Shown: positions 11,420 to 22,769 of the stretch, one piece after another | How the letters are laid out: every line of letters begins with the position of its first letter | How positions within the stretch are numbered: position 1 is the stretch's first letter | Assembly (NCBI RefSeq): GCF_000321225.1 | Contig: NW_004450481.1 | Span: 1,349,356 to 1,413,355 of the forward strand | DNA length: 64,000 nucleotides | Direction: 5' to 3' | From: Odobenus rosmarus divergens | Lineage: Eukaryota; Chordata; Mammalia; Carnivora; Odobenidae | Notes under the pieces: model-generated | What the model was told of the DNA's origin: nothing | What the model saw: the letters and a program-made list of their open reading frames with translations, nothing else | Database searches by the model: none | Program-made: the position numbers and the translations under genes

Positions 11420-12030
11420 GAGGTCTGGAGCTGACGGCCAAGAAAGAATTCTTGAGACGTCTTTGGTGCAAAAAGGTGGTTTTACTAAAGCACCGGGACG
11501 GGACCCTGGGCAGACAGAGCTGCACTGGGATTGTGAGGAAGTTTCCAGAAGGACTTTCATCTGCTAAAGAAGACTCACAGGATCCTGGAGGCCTGGCTAT
11601 TGTCAAGCTCAGGTTGTTTTTCCCTCTAGCAAGGCACTAACATTAAGACAGTTGGGAGTTTCCTGGAGGAATGTTATACCCTGCCTGCCTCAAGTATTTG
11701 TCAATGGGCTGCAGGTTATCAGGAGATTTAATTTTTTTTAAAGATATATTTATTTGAGAGAGAGAGAGAGAGAGTGTGCATGTGCACATAGACTTGCACA
11801 TGCAGGAGCAAGTGGGGGAGGGGCAGAGGGAGAGAACCTTAAGCAGACTCGCCCCTCCACCCCCACCTCCCGCCCTCTTGCTAAGCGGGGGTCCATCTCC
11901 TGACACTGAGATCATGACCTGAGTGGAAACCAAGACTCCAAGAGTCGGATGCTTAACCAACTGAGCCCCCCGGGTGCCCCAGGAGATTTGATCTTATCTA
12001 CATTTCTGTTTTGCCTTTGTTCCACACATC
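11420..12030 (-). repeat. ERV LTR (3' side of the element)
   Basis: Same family as the LTRs at 10.4 and 18.7 kb (shared 'gacgtctttggtgcaaaa' and 'actcacaggatcctggagg'). It is split by a - strand SINE at 11740-11980 with TSD AGGAGATTT(A/G). Confidence 0.65.
11740..11980 (-). mobile_element. CAN-SINE within an LTR, longer variant
   Basis: Flanked by AGGAGATTTA and AGGAGATTTG; its middle is diverged (TGTGCATGTGCACATAG). Confidence 0.8.
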
Positions 12031-12150
12031 AGTTCCACGGCATCGTGAATGTCTTAAATGTCACTGAATTGTACACTCTACTTGGTTAATTTGATGAATT
12101 TCACCTCAGTAAACAGTAATAAATACGTAAAACACTGTACTAAAAAAATA
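12031..12150 (+). repeat. L1 3'-end fragment
   Basis: 'gtgaatgtcttaaatgtcac' and 'tttcacctcagtaaacagta' match the 3' end of old L1 subfamilies. The same text recurs at 21980 and 32930. Confidence 0.55.
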
Positions 12151-12164
12151 GAATCACACCTGAC

Positions 12165-12232
12165 GTTGGAGAACAAAGGAAAAAGAAATGTAAATATATC
12201 TCCTTATAACCTGCAACCCATTGACAAATATA
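12165..12232 (+). repeat. inverted fragment of the same ERV LTR
   Basis: The + strand reads 'gaacaaaggaaaaagaaatg' then 'ctgcaacccattgaca'. This is the reverse complement of the outer end of the neighbouring LTRs, so this small piece is oriented opposite to the rest of the element. Confidence 0.5.
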
Positions 12233-12329
12233 TATACATATAGCCATTAGCATAGCCATTGGGTCCCTTTAGGAACCTGTCATCTAGTTCTGGGCCTCCT
12301 TGAGTTACAGTCAGGATGTCAAAGCCTAT

Positions 12330-13420
12330 TCAGTTTTGGAGGGCCACTTTTCTAGAGGATTGTGGACGCTGTGCCGAATGTAAATAGTAATTAATTTTTA
12401 GGACCCAAGCTATTTGCCCAGTTATTGGTGCAGGGAAAGATAGTCCGTTGTCACTTGGTAGGGACCAAGGGAGTCCAAATCTAGGGACAATTTCTCTTAG
12501 CCAAGTTTTTGTCACCTCCAGTGGCCTTTTTACGCCAATGAGTAGCCTGGGATAAATCCTGTATTATCTTCCATTAGTATTTTTGGGTATAAAGATTTTT
12601 CCCTTATGAATAAACCAGTCCTGTGCATTTTGTGAATATCCTTGTTCTTGGGCTATGTGAACTTCTTGGTCTGAATCGATTGGAGTTACGGACTTTATTG
12701 GAGTTAAGACTGGTATAGGACTTAATATTTGTTTCTTCTGTGCTGCCTGCTTGGTTGCACGGTTGGCCAAATTGTTTCTTAGATTCTAAGGTCATATCCT
12801 TTTTCTGTCTGAATTGAATTATAGTTACCTCCGTAGGTAAGTGTACAGCCTCAAGAAGAGTCATAATTTCAGGCCCACGTTTGATTGAGGAGTTATGGCT
12901 TCATAATAATCCCCTTTCCTTCCAAATTGCTCCTTGGGCATGTAAGATGAGGAAGGCATATTTAGAGTCACGTATAGATATTAATTTTTTTAAGATTTTA
13001 TTTATTTGTCAGAGAGAGCGAGAGAGCACAAGCAGGGGGAGCTGCAGAGGAGCGGGAGAAGCAGGTTCCCCACTGAGCAGGGAGCCTGAAGTGGGACTCG
13101 ATTCCAGGATCCTGAGATCATGACCTGAGCCGAAGGCAGACGCTTAACCGACTGAGCCACCCAGGTGTCCCTGACAGGTTTTAAGTATTATTTCAGGCAT
13201 ATCTATAAGCACTCTCTGGTATTTAGTAAGTCAACCTTCCATCATCCATTGGTGGTCTTTGGTCTCTAAGACACTCTGGACCTGATGAGGAGTCATTGCT
13301 GTCAGGAACGGTCCCATAGTAAGTTTTGAGGTTTTTTCTACCAGCAGGGCTGTTGTAAGCTTGACTAAGGCCTCTATTTGCAATGTTACATCAATAGTTC
13401 CTGGGACAAATATGACTAAG
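12330..13420 (-). pseudogene. endogenous retrovirus pol remnant (RT connection, RNase H, integrase)
   Basis: Read on the - strand. 13420-13200 matches the gammaretroviral connection region (KLTMG...LT..TPHQV). 12990-12790 matches RNase H (DSKYAF, then LLEAVHLP, like the leukaemia-virus segments DSRYAF and LLEAL.LP). 12770-12560 is the linker. 12515-12330 carries an integrase core piece (GLPWSL.SDNG and an RPQSS tract). Several in-frame stops and a SINE at 12990-13171 interrupt it. The catalytic set is incomplete, so no activity is expected. Confidence 0.7.
12990..13171 (-). mobile_element. CAN-SINE interrupting the ERV pol remnant
   Basis: Antisense copy lying between the RNase H and connection segments. 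Confidence 0.85.
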
Positions 13421-14042
13421 GAATAAAACCATCAAGAAGCTTTCTTTGTTTGAGGTCTAGGCTTAACAACATCCTAATTACAAGGAATCACTGGCAAGTG
13501 GGAGAAGCCTTGTCTCAGAAGATAAGGGCATCCCCAATTGCATCATCCAATCCAATCATAAGGAAAGTGAAGTCACCCTTTATCTCCACAAGCCCATAGT
13601 CCACCCCATGGAGTGGGGTATGCCCCAGCTTTTAAGGAGCAATTTTGTCATCCCAGCCACACAGAATTGGTCAAGGTGCTAGTTGAGTTATACAACTGTT
13701 GGGGAATTCAATAATCATATGCCCATGGGGTCCTGTTATTAACTCCACAGAACAAGCATGAAGATTGTCCCTACATGAGCTGTTGTGGCAATTTTTCTGA
13801 AGTTTACCTCAAGTTGTCTAGCTTAAGCAAACAAGAAATATTCAGAAGACAATCAGAACTGGAATTTAACATCCGCAAAGGTGGGTTATTGAAACATGAT
13901 TTTTCTCTCTAAAATCACCATTATTTCCAGAAATGGCCAAATTAAGACTAATTTGTTTGTAAAACAAGTCCAGTATTAACAAACTTGGCCTAATTATTTA
14001 CATAAGCTCAGCAAGAATAGTGATTGGCCATATAGAATTTTT

Positions 14043-14233
14043 TTAAGATTTTATTTATTTATTTGACAGAGAGAGTGACAGCAAGAGAGGGAACACAAGC
14101 AGGGGGAGTGGGAGAGGGAGAAGCAGGCTTCCTGCTGAGCAGGGAGCCCGATGCGGGGCTCCATCCCAGGACTCTGGGATCATGACCTGAGCAGAGGGTA
14201 GTTGCTTAACCAAACGAGCCACCCAGGGACCCC
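14043..14233 (-). mobile_element. CAN-SINE
   Basis: First of two same-strand antisense copies. Confidence 0.85.
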
Positions 14234-14249
14234 TGGAACTTTTTTTTTT

Positions 14250-14429
14250 TTAAGATTTTATTTATTTATTTTTGTGAGAGAAAGGGAGAGAGCACGAGCG
14301 GGGGGAGGTGAAGAGGGAGAAACAGACTCCCCGCTGAGCAGGGAGCCCGGTGCAGGACTCCATCCCAGGACTCTGGGATCATGACCTGAGCAGAAGGCAG
14401 ACACAACCGACTGAGCCACCCAGGTGCCC
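14250..14429 (-). mobile_element. CAN-SINE
   Basis: Second of the pair, starting 17 bases after the first. Confidence 0.85.
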
Positions 14430-14950
14430 TTGCTATAACTTTCATAAGGAATCTCGATTGAACTTTTAGTAGCCTCTCTAGGCCAGAAGCCAAGCCAAAC
14501 ACTTGTCATCAGACATGCCTGTATTATCTGTAGATTTGGGTGAATTCCTCTTTACAAGGCCTCCAAAGTATCCTGAGGTTCCTGCACCTGCCAAGAAGTG
14601 ACATTCTCTACTCAGCTGGTGAGGCTGCTGGGAACTCTGTAAGCAGGTATGAGGCCAACATTTCCAAGGGGCTTTATGGCTCCATGTTGCATAAAGTCAC
14701 CCTTAGTTCCTTAAAACTGTCTGGTCATATCTGAGTCTATGCATGTCTCTCAAATATGACATTCCAGTCAAAGCCTTGGTAAAATAACCAATGTTTCCAG
14801 TGGTGTCCCGTTACAAGGAGAACAGATTCTTGTTGAACTTATGCAAATGACGATGATTGCCATGGAAGAAAGAATACTTACTGGGACTTAATGAATTTCA
14901 GAGGGCTCAGGTAGAGAGAAAAGTTCAATTTGTTCACAAATGAATACTTT

Positions 14951-15144
14951 TTAAAAAAAAAAGATTTTATTTATTTATTTGACAAAGAGAGCACAAGCAG
15001 GGGGAGTGGCAGGCAGAGGGAGAGGGAGAAGTAGGCTCCCCACCGAGCAGGGAGCCCGATGGATGTGGGGTTCCATCCCAGGACCCTGGGATCACAACCC
15101 AAGCCAAAGGCAGACGCTCAACCAACAGAACCACCCAGGTGCCC
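14951..15144 (-). mobile_element. CAN-SINE
   Basis: Flanked by CACAAATGAATACTTT on both sides. Confidence 0.88.
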
Positions 15145-15847
15145 AACACAAATGAATACTTTATCACACTTTTGTAAATCACAGATATCTTAAGAGAAAG
15201 TTTCCTTAATCTGTAAGAGCAAACATTAGAGAACGAGCAAGTTCTCAAACATGAGTCACAAACACTATAATCATCTTCCTCAATTCATTTAGTTTCATTT
15301 ACTAATTCTTGTTCAGTTTGAATGCAGCTTTTTAGTCTGGAAATTCTTACCCACTTTCGTTTATGATCTTAAAGATATCAAATACCTGGATTTGCCCTAA
15401 AAGTCCTTTTTATGAATCTCCTTGAAGACGAACCACGTTTTGCAAGAGAATAAGAATAATTATAAATGATAAAAACTCAGAAATGGACATTGTTAACAAC
15501 CTGATATGAGCTTATTATGATACAATTGACAAGGAAATTCAGTCATTTCTGTGACACAGAACACTTCAATAATTAGAATATCCAGTGATGGCCTTATACC
15601 AGAACTTAACATACCAAATAAACAAGCCTAATTAGTCAAAGAGACTTTGTTTACAATATAAATCAAGTTTGTTAAAAAAAACTTAGACAGTTCTAAAGCA
15701 CATGTCTAAATAGAAGTATGGATCATCAAAGACTTGATAAAGACAAAACATAGAAACTGGTTTTTCTGGGCAAAGGAAAGAGACAACAACTCTGTTAACA
15801 TTTTCTTATCAAGAACAGACTAACGATTCCAGAAAACTTGTCTTTTT

Positions 15848-16066
15848 GGGGCACCTGGGTGGTTCAGTTGGTTAGGCATCCAACTCTTGGTTTCAGCTCA
15901 GGTCATTGTCTCCCAGTTGTGGGATTGAGCCCTGAGTCGGGCTCTGCACTCAGCGTAGAGTCTGCTTCAGACTCTCTCTCCCTCTCCCCCCAGCTCCCTC
16001 CCACCCTCTCTCCCTGTCTCTCTCAAATAAATAGATAAAATCTTTAAAAAAGAAAAGAAAAAAAAA
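15848..16066 (+). mobile_element. CAN-SINE, older subtype
   Basis: Flanked by ACTTGTCTTTTT and ACTGGTCTTTTT. Confidence 0.85.
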
Positions 16067-16132
16067 CTGGTCTTTTTAACAGAAAGCAGAATTTCAATAT
16101 TCTTTAAAACGTATCTGGGTGGTTTTTTTTTT

Positions 16133-16319
16133 AAGATTTTATTTATTTATTTTAGAGATAGAGAGTGTGCTGTGGGAGGGGCAGAGGGAGAGAGAGAATC
16201 TCAAGCTGACTCTGCACCCAGTGCCGAGCCTGATGTACCTGATGCAGGGCTCCATCTCAGGAACCCATGACCATGACCTGCACTGAACCAAGAGCCGGGT
16301 GCTCAAACGACTGCCCCCT
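16133..16319 (-). mobile_element. CAN-SINE, diverged
   Basis: Antisense tail-first copy; its outer end is degraded (CTGCCCCCTG). Confidence 0.7.
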
Positions 16320-16494
16320 GAATTTCAATCTTATACCAGTGTACTTTTAAAATCCATTCATTTTAACCTTAGTCTGTCTTGACCACACATAGAATTCCTC
16401 TCCAAAGATTTCCCTTCACAAACCTTCTACAACTTTCCTTTGCATTCAGGTTTTGTCCCAAGCCATTTCTCCCAAGAAGGTATAAAAATGGTCT

Positions 16495-16690
16495 GGGGCA
16501 CCTGGGTGGCTCAGTTGTTAAGCGTCTGCCTTCGGCTCAGGTCATGATCCCAGGGTCCTGGAATCCAGCCCCGCATCGGGGTCCCTGCCCCGCAGGAGGC
16601 CTGCTTCTCCTTCTCCCACTCCCCCTGCTTGTGTTCGCTCTCTCGTTGTGTCTCTCTCTGTCAAACAAATAAATAAAATCTTTAAAAAAG
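16495..16690 (+). mobile_element. CAN-SINE, younger-looking subtype
   Basis: Body, CT-rich part and AAATAAATAAAATC tail complete. Confidence 0.88.
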
Positions 16691-16864
16691 AAAAAACAGA
16701 AAACCAAGGAGTAACCGGTTGGGAACTGTCACACCAGAATTCTTTAGATGGCAAATTTATGGATACATTTAAGCACAAAGCACGCTCTCCAACAGACCCA
16801 AATATTCTTAGTTTCTCTGCAATAAGAAGTCAAAAGCACAAACCTATGTTCAGTAATCAATGCT

Positions 16865-17762
16865 TTAGCTGCAGTGGATGATGTTAGGTCCAGGGGGTGC
16901 TCTTCTCTGCTCCTTGATAGTGAGGGTAGGAGGAGAAGCCAATGGTGCTGGAGGCACCGAGCATGGTATAGAAGCCTGTTGTGCAGGATGCACCCAAGAT
17001 GGTGCAGAAACAGGGGGGTGGGGTGGAGGGGAGGCAGAAGAGGTGAAGAGCTGCCAGAAGGCGGAGAAAAATGTTCTCCAGTTCCTAAACCTCATCAGCT
17101 CAGCCAGATCAGCAGACACCATGTTTTGTTTTGTTTTTTTTTTTTCCCACCAAAGTGGAAATAGGCAGTCTATATGGGGCCAGAGAAGACAGGAAACTTC
17201 CCTGAAACAAAAGGAGTTTTGGCAGCTGCTTGGAAATATTTCGTAAAGTCCCTGTCCTGAGGTAGACTAACCAGAGACAGTTGGCTCCAATTATCATAAC
17301 CATTAACTGGGAAATGAATGAAGGAGAAGCCCCCATATCTATTAGGAGGAGGAAGAGTGAGAGAGAGTCAGTGTCCTCTTCATTAGGAATGGCCTGGGTT
17401 CCCCCAGCAACCTGAATTCTATCAGGAGGAGGCCTATGTAGATAATTATCATGCAATATATCAGAAGGGACTTTACTGGCCTGGTTACTGACCAAACACA
17501 TTCTGCAAGAGGCCCTTAGATCCAGGTCCTGATTTAGAGCCATGAAACCTGGACCTACAGTGCCTCCGTCCATTTGCCCTGTTTCTTGCAGAGGAGATCT
17601 AACTGATAGACCATACTGAGGCCATGCCATGTTACAGGAGATCAGTCCTTTCTTAAATTTCACAATCCAAACGGTTTCCAGTGGGTTAAAAGGCTCCCCA
17701 AGGGAGAGGCCGTAGGAACTGAAAAAGAAGCCCAGAAGGTCCATAGCAAGAAAATCCCCCAA
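16865..17762 (-). pseudogene. endogenous retrovirus gag remnant
   Basis: The - strand has an open frame from 17762 down to 17109. Its middle part resembles a gammaretroviral matrix protein (a WPQY motif after a basic and hydrophobic stretch). A second overlapping frame follows at 17122-16865, rich in Pro, Ala and Ser like the p12-type spacer. The two lie in different frames near a long T run at 17130-17147. No capsid with its major homology region and no zinc knuckle were recognised. It is a broken relic, not an expressed host gene as far as the sequence shows. Confidence 0.5.
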
Positions 17763-18922
17763 CTCCCAGGTGGCATCCCATGCAGGATATGTCAGAGGTT
17801 CCAGGTGTCAAAAGTGACTGGAGGCATCCCTCGAACAAAATAGCTATGATCACTCTCTGGCCATAAAAGTCCCCACAGGAGAGATGCTAGCTTCCCCCCA
17901 CCTTCCCCATTGCATTTTGGGTACAGATGGGTGTCTTGTGAATGAACCAAAATCCTGTGCCATGCCATGCCGTGAAAGCTTGTACTGTGCTATGAAGGCC
18001 ATGCCATTTTTAACCGATAGAAAACACTAGAAAAGTTTTCCAAGGGTAAATTACCCAATTTTGTAGTTGAGGTGGTTAGTAGAGATCACTGACAGAAAAC
18101 AGTAAAGATAGAAATCCATCGTGGTCTAAGCGACATTCCAACAAATGTAGTCTTTACAGCCAACTTCCTTAGGAAATGGTCCTCTGCAGGGTTTTAATTC
18201 AATCGAGTACTGGTTTCGGCCGGCTCCAGGTGGAGGTATTGGGGCCAGAAGTGGCTAGACCAGGGATGTGGGAGGGATCACATTAAACCAATGAGAAGGA
18301 AACCTCACACGGGAGTCTTAAAGATCAGCAGCCATCCTGGTGACTTAGGTGGCTGTCCCATGCCCAAAACAGACAACTTTGTATAAGGACAGGAATAAAG
18401 AGAGGGCATCAAGTGTCTGGGTCTTATTATCATTCCAGCCAGGGTACTAACTTCCACCCAAAAGGCAGACTTTCCCTTCCCCGTAGAGTAGCCAAGGGCT
18501 AGAGGATTGCAGCCTGAGCAATTGACATGCAAGTGTTCCAGTAAGACCTACTCCTTAAAGGGCCCCTGGAATGATAGTAACGGAAGAGGAGAGAAAGAAC
18601 TCACCAAGTTTGCTTCAATGCTCAGAGTCCAGATGAGAAGACTCGAAGCCATGTTCGGAACCAGAATGATGCGGAAATGTTGGGGTTCAGAGCAAACGAT
18701 CAAGAATTTCTTGAGATGTCTTTGGTGCAAAAAGGTGGTTTTATTAAAGCATGTGGACAGAACCCGTGGGCAGAAAGAGCTGCCCTGGGGTTGTGACAGG
18801 TGACTCATTATATACTTTCAAGTTGGGAGGGGGTTAAGGGGTAGCATAAGTCTCTGAGGAATTTTGGAAGCAAGGTTTCCAGGACCTTGAGGGAGCTAGC
18901 TGTTGTTAGGAAAAGGTCCTTT

Positions 18923-19118
18923 AGGGCACCTGGGTGTCTCAGTCCATTAGGTGCCTGCCTTCGACTCAGGTCATGATCTCAGCGTCCTGGGATCAAGCCC
19001 CACATCGGTCTTCATGCTCTGCAGGGAGCTGCTTCTCCCTCTCCCTCTGCCCTTCCCCCCTGCTCATGCTCTCGCGCGTTCTATCTCAAATAAATAAAAT
19101 CTTTTTTTATTTTTATTA
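18923..19118 (+). mobile_element. CAN-SINE within an LTR
   Basis: Its tail is interrupted by the next, antisense copy. Confidence 0.85.
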
Positions 19119-19119
19119 T

Positions 19120-19309
19120 TTTAAGATTTTATTTCTTTATTTGAGAGAGTGAGAGCAAGAAAGCGCAAGCACACACGGAGGGAGTGGGAAAGAGAGAAGC
19201 GGATTCCCAGCTGAGCAGAGACCCCGATGCGGGGCTCGATCCCAGGACCCTGGGATCATGACCTGAGCCAAAGGCAGATGTCCAACTAACTGAGCCACCC
19301 AGGTGCCCC
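19120..19309 (-). mobile_element. CAN-SINE inserted in the tail of the previous copy
   Basis: Flanked by AATAAATAAAATCTTTTTT-like sequence on both sides. Confidence 0.85.
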
Positions 19310-19346
19310 AATAAATAAAATCTTTTTTAAATTTTTTAATTTTTTT

Positions 19347-19535
19347 TAAAGATTTTATTTATTTGAGAGAGAGAATGAGAGAGAGAGAGAGAGCACATGA
19401 GAGGGGGGGAGGGTCGGAGGGAGAAGCAGACTCCCCGCTGAGCAGGGAGCCAGATGCGGGACTCGATCCTGGCACTCCGGGATCATGACCTGAGCCGAGG
19501 GCAGTTGCTTAACCAACTGAGCCACCCAGGTGCCC
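19347..19535 (-). mobile_element. CAN-SINE
   Basis: Antisense, complete. Confidence 0.85.
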
Positions 19536-19551
19536 TAAAAAGGAAAATTTT

Positions 19552-19755
19552 GGGGCGCCTGGGTGGCTCAGTCGTTAAGCGTCTGCCCTCGGCTCAGGTC
19601 ATGATCCCAGGGTCCTGGGATCGAGCCCCACATCGGGCTCCCTGCTCGGTAGGAAGCCTGCTTCTCCCTCTCCCACTCTCCCTGCTTGTGTTACCTCTCT
19701 CGCTGTGTCTATCTCTGTCAAATAAATAAATAAAATCTTTTAAAAATAAATAAAA
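19552..19755 (+). mobile_element. CAN-SINE, younger-looking subtype
   Basis: Flanked by AGGAAAATTTT and GGGAAAATTTT. Confidence 0.88.
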
Positions 19756-20085
19756 AGGGAAAATTTTATTTTATTTATTTTATTACTTGTTTAGTAAAAA
19801 CTCAGTCATGAGACCCTTCAGATGTATATCAGAGAGCCATATGCTTAGAGGATAATTGCCAACATATATCTTGGAGGGGAGTAGAGATAAAGGAGACTTA
19901 TAGGATCCTGGAGGTCAGGAAAATGTTAACGTTAATGATAACGATAACGTTTTGACCTTAGCCAAGTATTAACATCGAGGCAGTTGAGCTCCTAGAGGAA
20001 GGTCACTCTGCCTGTTTCAAGGACTTATTAATGGGCTATAAGTATAAGGAAATTTAATTTTTTCTTCTGCCTTTGTTCTCCACAT

Positions 20086-20800
20086 CATTGAGCACTTTTC
20101 ATATGCCTGTTGGTCATCTGTATGTCTTCTTTGGAAAAATATCTGTTCAGATCCTTTGCCCATTTTTTAATCAGGTTTTTTAAAAATCATTGAGTTGTAG
20201 GAGTTCTTTATATATTTTGGATATTAACCCCTTATTGGACATATGATTTGCAAATATCTTCTCCTGTCCCTTAGGTTGCCTTTGCATTTTGGTGATGGTT
20301 TCCTTTGCTGTGCAGTTTTATGTAGACCAATTTGCTTATTTTTGTTTTTGTTTATCTTGCCTTTGGAGTCAGACCCACAAACACATCTCTAAGATCACTG
20401 TCAAGAGCCTACCACTTATGTTTTCTTCTAGGAATTTTATGGCTTCAGGTCTTACATTCAAGTCTTTAATAGTCCATTTTGAGTTAATTTTTGTGTATGG
20501 TGTAAGATAGTGGTTTAGTTTCATTATCCTCATGTGGCTGTCCAGTTTTCCCAGCACCATTGATTGAAGAGACTTTCCTTTCTTCAATGAATGTTCTTGG
20601 CTCCTTTTTCATAAATAAACTGTTCGTATATGTGTAGGTTTATTTCTGGGCTCTCAATTCTGTTCCATTGATCTGTGTGTCTGTTCTTATGCCAGCACCA
20701 TACTATTTAGATTACTATAGCTTTGTAGTATAATTTGAAATCAAGGAGCATGATACCTCTAGCTTTTTTCTTTTTCAAGATTGCTTTGAGCGTTACATAA
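20086..20800 (-). repeat. L1 ORF2 3' half fragment
   Basis: Antisense L1 ('ggatattaaccccttattgg', 'gttttcccagcaccattgat'), corresponding to the C-terminal third of ORF2. It abuts an L1 endonuclease segment in the opposite orientation. Confidence 0.8.
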
Positions 20801-20862
20801 TGATAAAAGGGCCAATTTAGCAAGAAGATATAACACTTATAAATATTATACACCTAAATATA

Positions 20863-20904
20863 TATATATATATATAATGTGTGTGTGTGTGTGTGTGTGT
20901 GTAT
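20863..20904. repeat. (TA)n(TG)n microsatellite inside L1
   Basis: TATATA followed by about 12 TG units. Confidence 0.85.
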
Positions 20905-20934
20905 ACATAAACCTGACACAGAAGCACCAAAATA

Positions 20935-21152
20935 GGGGCACCCAGGTGGCTCAGTTAGTTGAGCGGCTAGCTCTTGGTTTCTGCTCAGGTCACAATCTCG
21001 GCATTGTGAGAACGAGCCCCGTGTCAGGTTCCGTGTTCAGTGCAGAGTATCCTTGGGATTTTCTCCCTTTCTCTCCCTCCCTCCCTCTCTGTTCCTCTCC
21101 TCACTCTCGCCCTCTCTCTCTCTCAAATAAATAAATAAAATCTTAAAAAAAA
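20935..21152 (+). mobile_element. CAN-SINE, older subtype, within L1
   Basis: Flanked by GAAGCACCAAAATA and GAACCACCAAAATA. Confidence 0.85.
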
Positions 21153-21895
21153 AGAACCACCAAAATATATAAAACAGATATTAACAGACCTAAAGGGAGA
21201 ACTTGTCAGTGATAAAATAATAGTAGGGGGCTTTAACACCCCACTTGCATCATGGGATAGGTCATCCCAACAGAAAACCAATAAGGAAACAGTGGCCTTA
21301 AATGACACATTAGACCAGATGGACTTAACATATATTTACAGAACATTCCATATCACATGTTAGGCCACAAAGCAAGTCTCCATAAATTCAAGATTGAAAT
21401 CATTTCAAACATCTCTTCTGACCACCACTGTATGAAACTAGAAATCAATTACAAGAAGACAACTGGGAAGACCACAAAAATGTGGAGATTCAACAGGATG
21501 TTGCTGAACAACCAATAGGTCATCAAATAAATCAAAGGAGAGAAAAAAAATTACCTAGAGACAAATGAAAATAGAAACACAACATACCAAAATCTATGGG
21601 ATGCAGCCAAAGGGGTTCTAAGAAGGAAGTTCATAGCAATACAGGCTCTCCCCAAAAAAGCAAACCCCCCCAAAAAAACCCCACAAATAAACAATCTAAC
21701 TTAACACCTAAAGAACTAGAAAAAGAAGAACAAACAAAGCCTAAAATCAGTAGGAGGAAGGAAATCATAAGGATCAGAGTGGAAATAAATGACTAGAGAC
21801 TTAGAAAGACAATAGAAAAGATCAATGAAATGAAGAGCTGATTCCTTAAAAAGATAAACAACATTTACCAACCTTTGGCTTGACCAACCAAGAAA

Positions 21896-22085
21896 CAGGG
21901 GGAGTTAGTGTTTCATGGGGACAGAGTTTCAGTTTGACACGAGGAAAAAGTTCTATGGAGGGAGTCTGGTGATGACCGCACAATAATGTGAATGTGCTTA
22001 ATGTCACTGAACTGTGCACTTAAATATGGCTAAAATGGAGGTTATTTATATTTTATTCCAAATTAAGAGGAAAAAAGTTCTAGAG
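21896..22085 (+). repeat. L1 3'-UTR-like fragment
   Basis: 'cacaataatgtgaatgtgct' and 'tgtcactgaactgtgcactt' are the standard 3' text of old L1s. Confidence 0.5.
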
Positions 22086-22129
22086 TCTTCAAGTGTCAGA
22101 TTCCTAGAATTTGGGGATTTTAGGGACAG

Positions 22130-22570
22130 TAACCTTCAAGCATGTCCCTCTGAGCATACTCTGGGCTCTGACCAAGGCCGGCAGCCTTGTCGACGGCACC
22201 CTCTCTCAGTGGGCTGGCCAGACCCTGGCAGAAGCTCTGGTTGGACCACACTGGGTATGTCCATTATGGGTTTGTCACAACAAGGGAGACACACACCATG
22301 GGGACAAGAAGGGGCTTGTTTGTATTGGGTTCAAGGAAGGATAGTTTTGCTCTGGATTGGCCCCAAACAGGAAGGGGGGCGAAATGACTTTCTGATTGGG
22401 CATCTTGATATTTATCTAGGACACAGGAGGAATGGGGTGAGGCTGCAGCTGTAACTGTGATAAGTGACCGTTGTTCCTGGTAGCCAGGAAGGGGGACTTC
22501 TGGCCATTTTTGTGGTTTGTAAGGTGTTCTTGTTTTTCTCTGTGCTCAGACATGATTATGAAAAGGTCTT
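22130..22570. repeat. LTR-like repeat, unnamed family
   Basis: Shares blocks with 25030-25330 ('ggggcttgtt', 'tttttgtggttt', 'ttcttgttttt'). The similarity suggests two diverged copies of one LTR. Family and strand are not settled. Confidence 0.35.
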
Positions 22571-22574
22571 TTTT

Positions 22575-22757
22575 GGACGCCTGGGTGGCTCAGTCAGTTA
22601 AGCGTCTGCCTTCAGCTCAGGTCATGATCCCAGGGTCCTGTGGCCATGTCCCACGTCAGGCTCCCTGCTCAGCGGGGCGTCTGCTTCTCCCTCTCCCTCT
22701 GCCCTTCTCCCGACTCATACTCTCTCTCAAATAAATAAATAAAATCTTAAAAAAAAG
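22575..22757 (+). mobile_element. CAN-SINE
   Basis: Flanked by AAAGGTCTTTTTT and AAAGTTCTTTTTT. Confidence 0.85.
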
Positions 22758-22769
22758 AAAAGTTCTTTT

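Larger units (their letters stand above)
11390..20085 (-). mobile_element. decayed gammaretrovirus-like endogenous retrovirus (ERV1-type), fragmented
   Basis: Order on the - strand: an LTR at 18678-20085, gag remnant at 16865-17762, pol remnant at 12330-13420 and an LTR at 11420-12030. All are in the same orientation and are broken by about ten SINE insertions. Both LTRs share the segment reading 'tgagatgtctttggtgcaa' on the + strand. No env is recognisable between pol and the downstream LTR. The sections 13.45-14.03, 14.43-14.95, 15.15-15.83 and 16.32-16.49 kb carry no frame I can assign. It is non-functional. Confidence 0.7.
18678..20085 (-). repeat. ERV LTR (5' side of the element), split by four SINEs
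   Basis: LTR parts at 18678-18922 and about 19756-20085. On the + strand it begins TGTTGGGGTTCAGAGC and contains TTTTATTAAAGC (an AATAAA-type signal on the - strand). It ends near CTTTGTTCTCCACA. The middle is filled by SINEs at 18923-19755. Confidence 0.65.
20801..21895 (+). repeat. L1 ORF2 endonuclease-region fragment, opposite orientation
   Basis: Sense L1 text ('gggggctttaacaccccact', 'tcatcccaacagaaaaccaa') from the endonuclease and following region. It is interrupted by a (TA)n(TG)n microsatellite and a SINE (20935-21152). Many stops. Confidence 0.75.
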
